Notes under the pieces: generated by a model
Databases searched by the model: none
What the model was told of the DNA's origin: nothing
What the model saw: only the letters and a program-made list of their open reading frames with translations
Shown: positions 42,700 through 51,944 of the stretch, one piece after another
How the letters are laid out: every line of letters starts with the position of its first letter
Numbering within the stretch: the stretch's first letter is position 1
Made by a program: the position numbers and the translations under genes
DNA from: Psilocybe azurescens
Taxonomy: Eukaryota > Basidiomycota > Agaricomycetes > Agaricales > Agrocybaceae
Assembly (NCBI GenBank): GCA_023853785.1
Contig: JAJIRX010000687.1
Coordinates: 1-51,944 of the forward strand
Length of the DNA: 51,944 nt
Direction: 5' to 3'

Positions 42700-45422
42700 T
42701 CAGGGAGCTCTCATTTGACTCGAGCTGGCACCTGCGGCGGACTCGGCTGCTTCTGTCTCTGGGGTTTGCAAGGCGGAAGCTTCTGCAGGCGGTACTTCCG
42801 GAGCTGTCTGCGCATCTGTGGGGAGTTTTTGCCCCGGGGTATCGTTATGAGGCGGATACGGGTTGTCCACAGCGAGCTTGACTTTACGCCAGGTCGGAGG
42901 TACTTCTGTTTGGAGGAACCCAAAGAAAGTTTCGAATGCGACATGGATTTCCACATATGATCTGAAGGTGCGAAGGTAACCGTGCTCCTCACGAGAGCTG
43001 TATTCTTTTCTCATAAACTGCCTTATGTCCTCTATATGCGGAGCAAAACTCTTCAGAGATTTTGTAAGAATTAGGCTCATCGTCTTGGAGACATCCTCGT
43101 CGAAGCAATTGCGTCGTGCTCGAGTGGTTGTGAGGGAGTTCTGGAAGACCTCCTTGGCCCAATCGTTCGAAGACTTGCGCTTGACACGAGCCGTGAGGGT
43201 CCATAACAGGACCCACCAGACAGACTCCAAGTCGTGTTGAAAGTTGTGGACGACGAATTGATTCGGCCGTATTCGTATCGCTTCGTCTTCATCGTCGTCG
43301 TCGTCGTCGTCTCCCTCTTGTAGATCTGCGTTTTTGTTTTCCAAGAAAGGATTGGGTTCTTCATCCCCTGTACAGACGACGCTGGTATCAGAATGCTCTC
43401 CGTCGTCGTCTTCCGGCTTCTTCTCAGGACTCTGGACATCTGTCTGAACTTTTAGGCGTTCTCCTTTCTTTGAAGCATTGTCGAGAGCATTGCCTTTACC
43501 AACATCACCTTGATGTCCCTCCCTTCGTTCAATATTATCAATAAAACCAACGAACTTGGAAGCTGCGGTGTTCGCGGCACTGTAGATGTAGCGCCTCTCC
43601 AAGACTTCGTATGGAATAAATTACGGAGTCCCCTGGTTGATGATGAGAATCATAGTTATGAGAATTGTGGGCGACGACATACCGTTTTGGGATCGCTAGC
43701 AGGTATATAATTAGGTGGAGGCGGGAATATCTTCGCATATTCTAGATCAGATAGTTTGATCTACCATTTCTTGTTGTACATATGGGCTAAGATGTTTCCG
43801 GAACTGATATCGCGGTGGACCCAGCCTGCACAGAACATGAGTTGAAGAGCTAAATAAAGTCGAACCAAATTCCAACATGACCATGTGACATGAAGAACGA
43901 CAAAAGACGTTAAACCTACGAATGAGAACCTGCTGAAGAATATCAACCACTTCTCCGACGTTTACCATGTCCCCCACGGACTTGCAGACCTCCTTGAAAA
44001 CAACGCGGTATTGTTTCTTTTGCATATAATCACGATGAACCGTGTGCGATGCCTCTGCATTCGACATTGGGCGAGGTGTACCAACTGATTTACGCGAGCC
44101 AGCAGTAGAAGAAAAGATTAATGGAGGTGAGGAAATTCGTTGGATGGGATGAAATAGGCCTCTCTGGGGCCAATGACCAGGGGAAGGCTTTTTTGGAAAC
44201 AGAACCTACGAGGTCGGTTTCGATAGAAAGGAAAAAATTCTTATAATCTTTACGGTCGACGAGTTTTGCATGCTTTGACTTCAAAGACTCAAGTCCCTCC
44301 TTATCTTCCGGTATCGTGATGGTCCAAAAGCGTTCTATACCATCAAATATGGCCTGTTGTATCTGGCTTTCAGTTTGTGCCGTTTCTTCGATCCAAACGT
44401 CCTTCAGGACAAACGTCTTCGGGGGATTAGAGTTGGCTTCAGTGACTTTGAAAATACGCGTCATGCGGCCGGTGATATTGTTGGAACGATATATCGCGAT
44501 AGGCTCTACGGTGCGGAACAGTCGAACGGACCCGTCTTTCTTGGACATGTCGAAAACGTACTCGGAATCATCGTCCAGTGTGATCAATGGATCATAACCA
44601 AGTTCCTCATCTGTCGCAAATAAGATGCATATAAAAACTTTGATTAGTTTTTTGGTTCCTAGACAAGAAATTAGTCATAATATTTGAAGCAGTGATAATA
44701 GACTCTCGTACATCGACGAAACTGAATGGTTTGGAATCCGCAGAATGGGATCGATTGTGATCTTGAAATATAAGGTATTCAGATGTAGCGTCATTTTCCA
44801 TAAGAGATAGAACGTACCCCAAAGGTAAACATACGTCGAACATCATCATTCATAATCTGGACGTTTGCAGATACAATTTGCATATTATTCTGAAAAGAAG
44901 TAGACACGTTAAAATAGTGTATTGTATAAAGTGAAGGTATCTAATCTCGAATCGTTTTATCGCTTTTAGCTTGTGCTCCATTGGAACCGCCATCACCGTA
45001 GTGCTCAGCTACATTGACTTATCGGAGCCGCCAGGAGGACGAGGATCCGATGTGAAGCAGGCATCAACCTTGTGGGTTGAGCCTGAAATAGCAGATTCGA
45101 TGTGACTGTAAGGGGTGTGTTGATAGTGAAACAGGTTGCGCGAGCGTGTGGGGTGCTTGTAGCGGCCAACGGCGTCGCCGATGTCCTGCAAGGCTTTGTA
45201 TGTTTCCATCTCCGATTTTGCGGTCCCCGGAGGCGTTGGATAAGGGGTGAAATGAAGAGTCGAAGCGCAGGTTCCGGCCATTAGCTGACGAGTCCTGAGC
45301 TTTTTGTCGATGCATTCTTTAACATGTGCATCGTCCGGCACAAATGGAAGGGTAGTATTCCCACCAAATAGCAATGTGTTTGCGTTGTCGCTATCAGTGT
45401 TAGACGTTGGGCTATTTGACAT
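42700..45422 (-). pseudogene. FunK1-type fungal protein kinase with premature stops
   Basis: Fungal-specific FunK1 kinase: N-terminal part from the ATG at 45422 ('MSNSPTSNTDSDN', 'MEHKLKAIKRFE'), ATP-site exon 'SNPPKTFVLKDVWIEE', catalytic loop 'GWVHRDISSGNILAH', metal-binding 'IKLSDLEYAKIF', activation segment 'DPKT-GTP', and the signature C-lobe 'NFQHDLESVWWVLLWTLTAR'. A Ser/Asp-rich linker and an Asp run encoded by a TCG repeat (43292-43312, plus) lie in the C-terminal exon. Three in-frame stops interrupt it: TAG at 45009-45011, TAG at 43761-43763 just before the metal-binding motif, and TAA at 43621-43623 after GTP. Each sits where Gln would fit, and each is one C-to-T change from CAG or CAA. 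One frame change near 44150 needs a small intron or indel. All catalytic residues are present, so loss is recent if real. Confidence 0.75.
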
Positions 45423-46043
45423 AGTCAAAACGGTGTTGGAGCAATGGAGATGGGTGTCAGGAGAAACAAAATGTTGAAGGATTTGGGCTGAGTCCCGTCT
45501 TTTAAGTTCAGCAACAACTCCACTGCTCATGACAACACAGGTAGGGCTCAGAACAAGTGAGGTCACTTTCAAGCCATTCTAGATGCTACTTGGACATTTT
45601 AACACCATTACCGACAGCATGTCTTGTGGAAAAAAGGCTGCTCATCATCATCCCTCCTCTCCTCCTCTGGCACCACATAAGTTTTGCAAGTACTGCATCA
45701 GCATTTGGCTCTGGAGAGATATTATCTCAGAGATACAGCCAATGGATACATACAAGCAGGGAACTAAGAGTCAATGAACGTAATGAAATCTGTTAAAAAT
45801 CCTAGTCTCCACAAAGGAATAACACACCTGACTGGGAATGATATTGACATTACATGGGCCACATACACCTTCCTGCCAAAGCTGGTCACACTATATGACA
45901 CCCTTAACTGCGGCCAATAATTTCCAGGGCCAATGTTGATCAGGCCTTACGAGGCAGTCAGATGATGCAAGGGATGACCAGAATGTATAAATCCATTATT
46001 AGTTGATATACCCACCTGAAAAGGTCTTGGTAGGTCATGTCGC
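45423..46043. other. Transition from gene-bearing to repeat DNA
   Basis: This is the upstream region of the kinase. CpG becomes rare from about 45780 onward. No gene is supported. Confidence 0.4.
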
Positions 46044-46991
46044 CAAACCTTGTCAGGCTTTTTCAGACCTTAAACCACTGTATGAGGCTGCCAGGTGTCA
46101 CAATGCTTGATAGGGTAAATTCAATTTTTCTGACATAATTAACCATCCAGCTAATGTGAGATATTTCTGTGCATGCAGTCCAAAAGAACAGACTTAGTTC
46201 TTTTGATCTCTATTTAGTAGAGCATAATTCCAAACTTTTGCAACCCAAAATTCTTTGATACAAGGTGATGTGATGAAACCATACCTTTAGAAGCTTGATG
46301 AAATTTGGGAATCAGGATTGAAGCCCCAGCAAAGGAAACTAGTGCATACATACTGTTACATGCTCACACCTAGAGTATTTAAGGCCAGGGTCTTGTCACC
46401 ATTCATGCACACAGGCTTGTCTGGACTGCAGAATCCCCAGAATGACATCATTGTATAGTCCCATTTTTCCTTTTGTGAGCTTTGCTGGCAAGGCTTCCCA
46501 CTCCATTGGCCTCTGCCTCTGAGCTATGCAGGGCAGCCTAGAATGGCACCAGTAAGAAGAGTTTGCTGCATGCCCTGCAGCTGGCACCAAAATTCAAGGG
46601 TTCTTGGTGAGATTTTATGGTACAGGTTCAATGCTTTCTGTAGTACAATGAGATAGGTTGAAGCCTGGAGTCAAGCCTTATTTGTTGGAAAGTCACACCA
46701 CCTAACTACCCACAGTTGGAGGTCTTTACCCTCACCCAGGTATTCCATGTGGAGTCCACCAACTCTGGCATGGAGTTGATGGAGTCCACATGGAGTTTAG
46801 TGACCTTTTGTTTGCAGGTATCCCAGCCATTTAGAGGGTGGAGACTCCCATATAGAGTCCAGCTGGAATTGATTCATCCTCCATCTGGACTCTATCTGGA
46901 ACTTCATTTGAGTGTCAATTTCAAATGGACTCCAGGTGGAGGAAGATCCCCAGATTTTATTTATATTTTATTATAGTGCAAAAAAACACAA

Positions 46992-47058
46992 ACAGGAATT
47001 GAACTTGGGCATCTAAGAACACCAGATGCCAACACTAAACTAACTAAGCCATATGGGC
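46992..47058 (-). repeat. tRNA-derived (SINE-like) relic
   Basis: The minus strand starts GCCCATATGGCTTAGTTAG, resembling a tRNA 5' end with a pol III A box. Then comes a possible anticodon stem (GCATCT and AGATGC), and AGTTCAATTCC in the position of the B box GGTTCGANTCC, with its CpG replaced by CA. The 3' acceptor strand does not pair, and a T-run follows. It is not a working tRNA. A SINE head or decayed tRNA copy is the best reading. Confidence 0.5.
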
Positions 47059-47203
47059 TTTATGGTTGGCTAAAATTTGATGGCCTAGATACCAATATGG
47101 CTATTTTACTTGGCATTTCTCAGCAAGTGACAAGCAACATCATGTATGTGACTTGTTGATGCCATGTCAGTCCATTTATTGGGGAGTTTGCTAATTTCTC
47201 AGT

Positions 47204-47306
47204 CCACATGATCTGCTGGCTTTTTGATGGTCACCTGTGAGAACTTTGAAAGCAAGAGGTGAGTATAGCTCATCATAGAGCATGCCAGGCACTGGCATAG
47301 CAAAGT
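47204..47306 (+). repeat. Dispersed repeat, copy 2 (CpG-depleted version)
   Basis: It matches 32534-32638. At each CpG of copy 1 within the alignable parts (for example CCACGTG, AGCGTGCC, GACGTGGCG), this copy has TG or CA. Confidence 0.8.
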
Positions 47307-48049
47307 GTTTTTATTTCCACTACCCCACCTCTTCCTCTGACCACCACCACCCTGCTGCTGCCATCATGCATGCCCCCACCTTACCATTGTTGGTCAGAGC
47401 TAGGCTCATGCCAGCCTGACCTGACATACATTGCATTGCATTGCAATGAACTGAGGCTGACAAAGAATGAACAGACACCTGTGAATGAAGGAAGGTGAAT
47501 ATAGAACAAAACAGGACAAGGTGGGTGGGAAACAAGGAACAAGGCAAGGTGAGGTGAACACAGAATGAGGTGAGGTGAGGTGAACATGGAATAAGGCAGA
47601 ACAAAGGAGGCAATGCAAACAAGAAACAAGGCTGTGACCCCAGGTAAGTCACAATTCTGCATGCCACTGCCACTAACTGCTCCCTTGCCCTCTTTTTTGT
47701 ATAGGCCAACAACTACAACAACAACTGGCATGTACAATAATGGGCACAACTGCAGGCAGGATGCATATGGACCAACCATGACAGGTGCAAAAACCATGAC
47801 AGCAACAACAACACATACAACAGCAACAACAACAGCTGTGACAATGACAACAATGGCCACTGTTGAAACTATGTGACAGCACGTGACATGCATGTGTACA
47901 TTAGTGTAACACAATGCACATGACCTAGAACAACGTGATAGATTGCACATGAGTATGGTGCAATTATGGCATGCTTTATAGCACATGATATGCACATGAT
48001 ATATGTTTTCTAATATATGCAGTATGTATGTTACGACGTGTTACGACAA

Positions 48050-48125
48050 GTCTTTTTCTTTTTCCTTTCTCTTTTCTTTTTCTTTTCTTTTTTCTTTTCT
48101 TTTCCTTTTCTTTTCCTTTTTCTTT
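48050..48125 (+). repeat. Polypyrimidine simple repeat (TTTTC)n
   Basis: About 75 bases of C and T only, mostly TTTTC or TTTTTC units. Confidence 0.9.
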
Positions 48126-48478
48126 GTCATCTTTCACATCATTGATACATCATTGTATGTTCTGATGAACTTTGCTTTCCATCATATCTATGAAACTCCA
48201 TCATATCTTTGATGGACTTTCACTTCCATCTTTATGATACATCTTTTGATGAATGTTCGATCTGTTTCCTCTATTCTTATATACATCTGTTGATGAACAT
48301 TCGAGACTCATTTCAACTTGCTGTACGGTTCATAGTATTTATACCAGGAAGGATCCATTGTATTCTTTAGCTAGTTCTTGAGAATCCAACCTGCTTAACT
48401 TGCTCAACTGAACCTGAACTTGTTCTTGTAAACGATTGGTGGTTAGATTACGCACACTGCGTGATTCTAACTTGAGAT

Positions 48479-48686
48479 TGTAACAATGTAAATATGCACA
48501 AAGTATGTAGAAATGTATATAAGTAGTGTAGTTCCTGCCCCCAAATAATAACGAAGTTCCTCACTTCAAGTACAGTGCTCACTACGCAAGTAAAGTACAC
48601 ATACAAGCTTACAGGTTAGTAGTATATGGGTTCGAGTAGGTAACCATACCACTACATAGCATAGCCTCAATATCATTGTTGTAACA
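48479..48686 (+). mobile_element. Candidate 5' LTR of a Ty1/copia-type retrotransposon
   Basis: It begins TGTAACAATG and ends CATTGTTGTAACA (TGT...ACA imperfect inverted ends). It contains TATATAAG near 48515 and AATAATAA as a possible poly(A) signal, and is followed directly by a tRNA-complementary site and, 440 bases on, by a gag-like frame. The right LTR is not in the window, so the left boundary is a best guess. Confidence 0.5.
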
Positions 48687-48699
48687 GGTTATGGGCCCC
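48687..48699 (+). promoter_or_regulatory. Copia-type primer-binding site (initiator tRNA-Met anticodon arm)
   Basis: GGTTATGGGCCCC is, apart from one G:U or mismatch, complementary to the anticodon arm of initiator tRNA-Met (GGGCUCAUAACC). Copia-group elements are known to prime from such tRNA halves. It lies immediately next to the LTR end. Confidence 0.55.
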
Positions 48700-49128
48700 G
48701 AGGACGTTCCTGGCATTGAGCTCAGGCTCCACCAGTGGATTACCCTCAAGGCTCATAACTCTGGCCTGTACAGCTTGAGCCCAGCTCGCTGCTTCAGTGT
48801 TGAGCCCAGCTCCCTGTCACATGCTTGAGCCATGCTCGCTGATCAGCTTGAGCTTTAGCTTGCTGTCATACTAGTCTTCAAAAATGTTGAGTAACAATGA
48901 ATAGAGCTTTGACTCTTCGTTGATCTCCATTGAGTTGAGCAACATCCTCTGCAGACGCTCTAGTCAAGCATATTTTTTGCTGCATGATGAACAAAATGCT
49001 TTTGCTCAACATGAACAGTTGTTAGCTCAATGTTCTAGACGACTAGCACAGGTCTTTAGTTAGAAGCTTGATTTTTATTGCTCACTATACATCAGACCAT
49101 GATTGCTAATGTCTATTGTTAACAGATA
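48700..49128. other. Retrotransposon leader
   Basis: This is untranslated leader between the primer-binding site and gag. It has several GAGCTTGAGC/TTGAGCCCAGCTC-type repeats (48765-48860) but no gene. Confidence 0.4.
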
Positions 49129-50036
49129 ACAATGTTAACATCCAAGCAAACCATCTCCTTGATACTAGCAAACTCCCAAAGTTTTCTGGTATTTGTTTCT
49201 AAGAATGGAAAGACAAGATGCAATCCGCATTCCCGGTATTCAATGTTGGAGACATATTGGAAGGCAAGTTCATCAAACCAACTGGAGCACCGCCATCTCC
49301 ACCTTCAGCCCTTAGCCCTACTGCTACTGCACTTGAAATCACTGGCTATCAAGCAATGTACCAGGTCTATCAACATGAGGCTGATGTTTACACAAAGTCT
49401 CAAAGGGACTATACCAAAGCCAATTACAAGGTCAAGGGACTCCTTTCAATGACCTTGTGGGACAATATCTATGAACAAGTCAAGAGCAAGACCGCTCGGG
49501 AAGCTTGGGTTTGGTTGAACTCCAATTATGCAACTGAACAGTGCGTTGAGACTCTTGAAACTTTCAAGAAGCTCTGAGATTTCAAGCTGGATCTCTCTGA
49601 TCCCAATCTGCAGATCGCCTTTTTCCAGTTTCATTTCCAACATCATCCACTCGAACCAGCTCCTGGTGCAGCACTCAGTTCTCCTGGCACCATCTGCATC
49701 ATTTCTGAATCACTTGCTTGTCTCATTTTACTTGCCACACTTCCTCTTACGAATGACCTGACGCACAAATCCATCTATCAACATATGATTGAGTTGTATA
49801 AGGAGTCGCATACTGTGACTTCTACCATGACTCTTGACATGTTGCAGGAGACCATTAGAGTCACCTGGGCTGCTAGATTTGGTTACCTTGCTGAGTGCAA
49901 AAAGCCTAAGAAGGGAACAGTCCATATCAAAAGGGAACAACTTCTCCTCCCAAGAAGCCCTCTGCCCAGAAAATATTGGCCATCTCTGATAAAGGCTCTA
50001 CTCCAAAACATTCAGATCAACGTTGAAAGGGTGTAA
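49129..50036 (+). pseudogene. Copia-type gag remnant
   Basis: It reads 'LLDTSKLPKFSGICF', stop (TAA), 'EWKDKMQSAFPVFNVGDILE', 'NYKVKGLLSMTLWDNIYEQV' and 'SKTAREAWVWLNSNYATE', the N-terminal layout of copia Gag ('KL.GsNY..W...M...L'). A TGA at 49576-49578 follows 'FKKL', with the frame continuing 'DFKLDLSDPNLQIAFFQFHF'. The frame then shifts to 'MTLDMLQETIRVTWAARFGY' and 'CKKPKKG'. No protease, integrase or reverse transcriptase follows, so the element is truncated or interrupted after gag. Confidence 0.65.
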
Positions 50037-51944
50037 ACCATTCTGAGCTTACAATTCATAGTGAGATACAGAGGCCCTTATTTTTGCGATTGTTATCTGT
50101 AATAAACTAGTACATTATACTAGTGAAGGGTAGGAGATACGCCAGACTATTAGGCTTTGAGGCTTTACTTCCTAGTGAGCCAACAAGAGTAATAGACCTT
50201 ACAAACTAACTAAGGTGTAGTGTGGCCTATTAATCAGTGCTACAAATCAAAGACTACCTTTAGTTTCCTACACAGCTATCAAAGCAACCCTAACCGAGCG
50301 TCCAAAGTGATCGCCCGCTCCATTGATCATACTATTAGTCCCATGCAAAGAAGAAACTCTTAAGAAATGACCTTGGCTCTTACAAGGGGTAACACCCACC
50401 AGTGCCTTACCAAGTGATCACCAAGTGATGAAAACCTTATTAATTAGCAAAAGTGATCACCGTGTCCAGGCCTCACAAAGGCTGTTCATTAAATTAGGTG
50501 ATCAACCGCTCGGGGATCAGGCATCACTGCGCCACACAGGTGATCGCCCCATGGACCAAATGTATTGGCAATTGAAATCTTGTGTACAACTCAGCATATG
50601 GCGGTCTACTAGATCCGACTATAAAAACTTGTAATTTGCAATGCAGCCAACGTGAGTGAGTGATCGCCCAGCCAGCGATCGCCACACGATACTAGAGGTA
50701 ACTTGCCTCATGATAAGGGCACCTGCTGTTCCAGGAGGTCCTAAACCAATAGCAACTGTGCTTGGGAACCTTGGGAGGGTTTCCTAGGAAATATACCCCT
50801 AAGCAATCTAGTCCCGACATGCCTTAGCTGTGAGCCATCTGATAAAATAAGTCAGTTGATTGCTACCCAAGAAGGCACTGCTGCATGGACAACCATGTTA
50901 TCTTCAAATAAGTGCCATAGCCCAGGCAAACTAGTCCTTTCCACTATTATAATTGGTGCAGCAAAGGCTAGGCAGCACGCAGTCCATTTCCTTCCTTTTC
51001 TCTTAGTCTCTTTCAATTATCACAAGCCAAAGTATCTATTTAGTCTATAAAAACAGCCCTGTATCTTAGAATAGGAACCAAGTAATTTACACCCCAGATT
51101 TGATATCAGAATTTACTCTGAATAAGAATTCTAGTGTTAACACTTTGAGGACTAGTGATTTGTGTGATAAGAGATCGAACACTGCAGTTCACCTTAAGCA
51201 ATTAGGCGCTACCTGGTTTCATGAGCGATCGCCATTGTGATATTCAATGTCAGGTCTATTAGACTTGATAAGCAGGCTTTTATAAGTCATCTGTGGACTG
51301 CCCTGGGAATTGTTAAGTACAGATTGGAACCCTATATGGCTAGCAATTGCTCATAATAACTAGGGACAACTGTCAGAGAACTCCAACTGTTCAGGACATT
51401 GCCTATAGTAAGACTGCCCTGGGGATTATTAAGTATGGGTGGGAACCCTATAAAGGCTAGTGATCGCTCATAGTAACTAGGGACGACTGTCAGAGAAATC
51501 TGACTGTTTTCAGGACATTGCCTATAGTAAACTAAGGACTGTGGACTAGTGTGCCCAGTTGCTTATAGGAACTAAGGATCTACTACGTGTTAATACGGGT
51601 GATCGCTTATAGTGTTTGATAAAGTTTGAGTTTGGGTTTTATAAAGAGAGCTGTTAAGTGTCCCATGTACACTCGCCCCAAAAGCGATCCCCTGATATTG
51701 GTGATCGCCCTCATATAGAGAGATTGCCCTTACTATTCAAGTGCCTTGTGTGTACTAGCCTGTAAAAGCGTTCTCTAGCTACTAGTGATCACCCCAGAGC
51801 AATCGTCTAAGTCTGTACTCTGCTAAAACTAGTTATTGTAATAAGCCTTACGAGCTTACCCTCCCAGATCGAACTGATCAATATAAATATTTGATTGGGT
51901 GTTGTGTATTGGGCAATTACAAAGTCACCCCGCACTAAACATCT
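50037..51944. repeat. Repeat region with dispersed GTGATCGCC-type motifs
   Basis: No gene is seen. The 9-mer GTGATCGCC or close variants (GTGATCACC, GCGATCGCC, GTGATCGCT) start at 50307, 50414, 50453, 50540, 50660, 50675, 51225, 51460, 51599, 51684, 51701 and 51785. A TATA-like TCTATAAAAAC (about 51045) hints at an LTR or promoter. The region could be the body of another, unrecognised element that cut into the copia copy. Confidence 0.55.
51296..51529 (+). repeat. Tandem duplication, unit about 116 bp
   Basis: Units 51296-51411 and 51412-51529 both start GACTGCCCTGGG and end GACATTGCCTATAGTA, at roughly 80-85% identity. Where unit 2 has GTGATCGCTC, unit 1 has GCAATTGCTC. Confidence 0.8.

Larger units (their letters stand above)
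46044..47881. repeat. CpG-free block of about 1.84 kb (degenerate repeat DNA)
   Basis: Reading base by base, no CG dinucleotide occurs between the one at 46042 and the one at 47882, although G and C are common as TG, CA, GG and CC. Repeated TGGAGTCCA/TGGACTCC words fill 46740-46940, and CA/ACAACAAC-type runs fill 47700-47860. Open frames here are artefacts of these runs. The block holds a tRNA-like relic and one arm of a dispersed repeat. The composition is what long-term cytosine methylation with deamination leaves. Confidence 0.85.

Noticed and set aside
43621..45011. Stop-codon reassignment (UAG/UAA as Gln)
   Set aside because: Intact genes here (secreted protein, HsbA 3) end at ordinary TAA and TAG stops, so C-to-T damage is simpler.
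34575..45422. A joint Rho-BTB-kinase signalling island
   Set aside because: The BTB genes are 20 kb away and the kinase is damaged. Physical proximity alone does not support a shared pathway.
46992..47058. A functional tRNA gene
   Set aside because: The acceptor stem does not pair, the B box is altered and the anticodon loop has the wrong size.
47381..47995. Long minus-strand open frame (about 200 codons) rich in Val and Cys
   Set aside because: It lies in the CpG-free block and reads through CA/ACA-type simple repeats, which remove stop codons. No domain is present.
48003..48212. Plus-strand open frame of Phe and Ser
   Set aside because: It is a translation of the TTTTC simple repeat.

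Overview
The window is nuclear DNA of a filamentous fungus, almost certainly a mushroom-forming basidiomycete (Agaricomycetes). Genes are broken by many introns of about 45-100 bases. The families are typical of that group: P450s of the PETS/FGHGR type, FunK1 kinases, HsbA surface-binding proteins, BTB proteins with long unknown C-termini, DHA1-type MFS transporters, multi-pass membrane proteins, and fold-back or copia-like mobile elements. I saw no bacterial-style operons, rRNA or CRISPR.

Layout. 0-5.3 kb: an F-box/LRR-like fragment, a disrupted P450 (minus) and a small beta-trefoil protein (minus). 6.5-13.3 kb: two related BTB/POZ genes (minus) on either side of an indoleamine 2,3-dioxygenase-like relic (plus); the relic is interrupted by a 265-bp fold-back element. 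14-18.6 kb: a multi-pass membrane protein (minus) and an MFS transporter (plus). 19.7-25.3 kb: three HsbA paralogues (plus), with a 727-bp TA-flanked inverted-repeat element between the first and second. 25.4-31.7 kb: an F-box-like ORF (minus), a second P450 (plus) and two small secreted proteins. 34.5-42.1 kb: a head-to-tail array of four Rho/Rac/Cdc42-like GTPases plus a decayed fifth copy, all minus. 42.7-45.4 kb: a FunK1 kinase with premature stops (minus). 46-52 kb: repeat territory, with a 1.84-kb block that has no CpG at all, a tRNA-like relic, a copia-type LTR with primer-binding site and broken gag, and a region studded with GTGATCGCC-type motifs.

Main messages. (1) All four readable Rho-like GTPases have lost the catalytic glutamine (Gln61 in Ras numbering: Gly, Gly, Glu, Ser), and two also replace Gly12 (Val, Asp). 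They look like a locally amplified family of GTPase-deficient Rho proteins. (2) At least a dozen coding exons are in frame only if one base is missing from a short homopolymer. This suggests either systematic assembly error or shared decay, and should be settled before any of these genes is called a pseudogene. (3) A different damage signature, C-to-T changes, runs through the right part: three Gln-to-stop changes in the kinase, a CpG-free block, and a repeat pair whose CpGs have all become TpG or CpA in one copy.

All splice sites and start codons were read by eye. Product names rest on recognised motifs, not on database searches.
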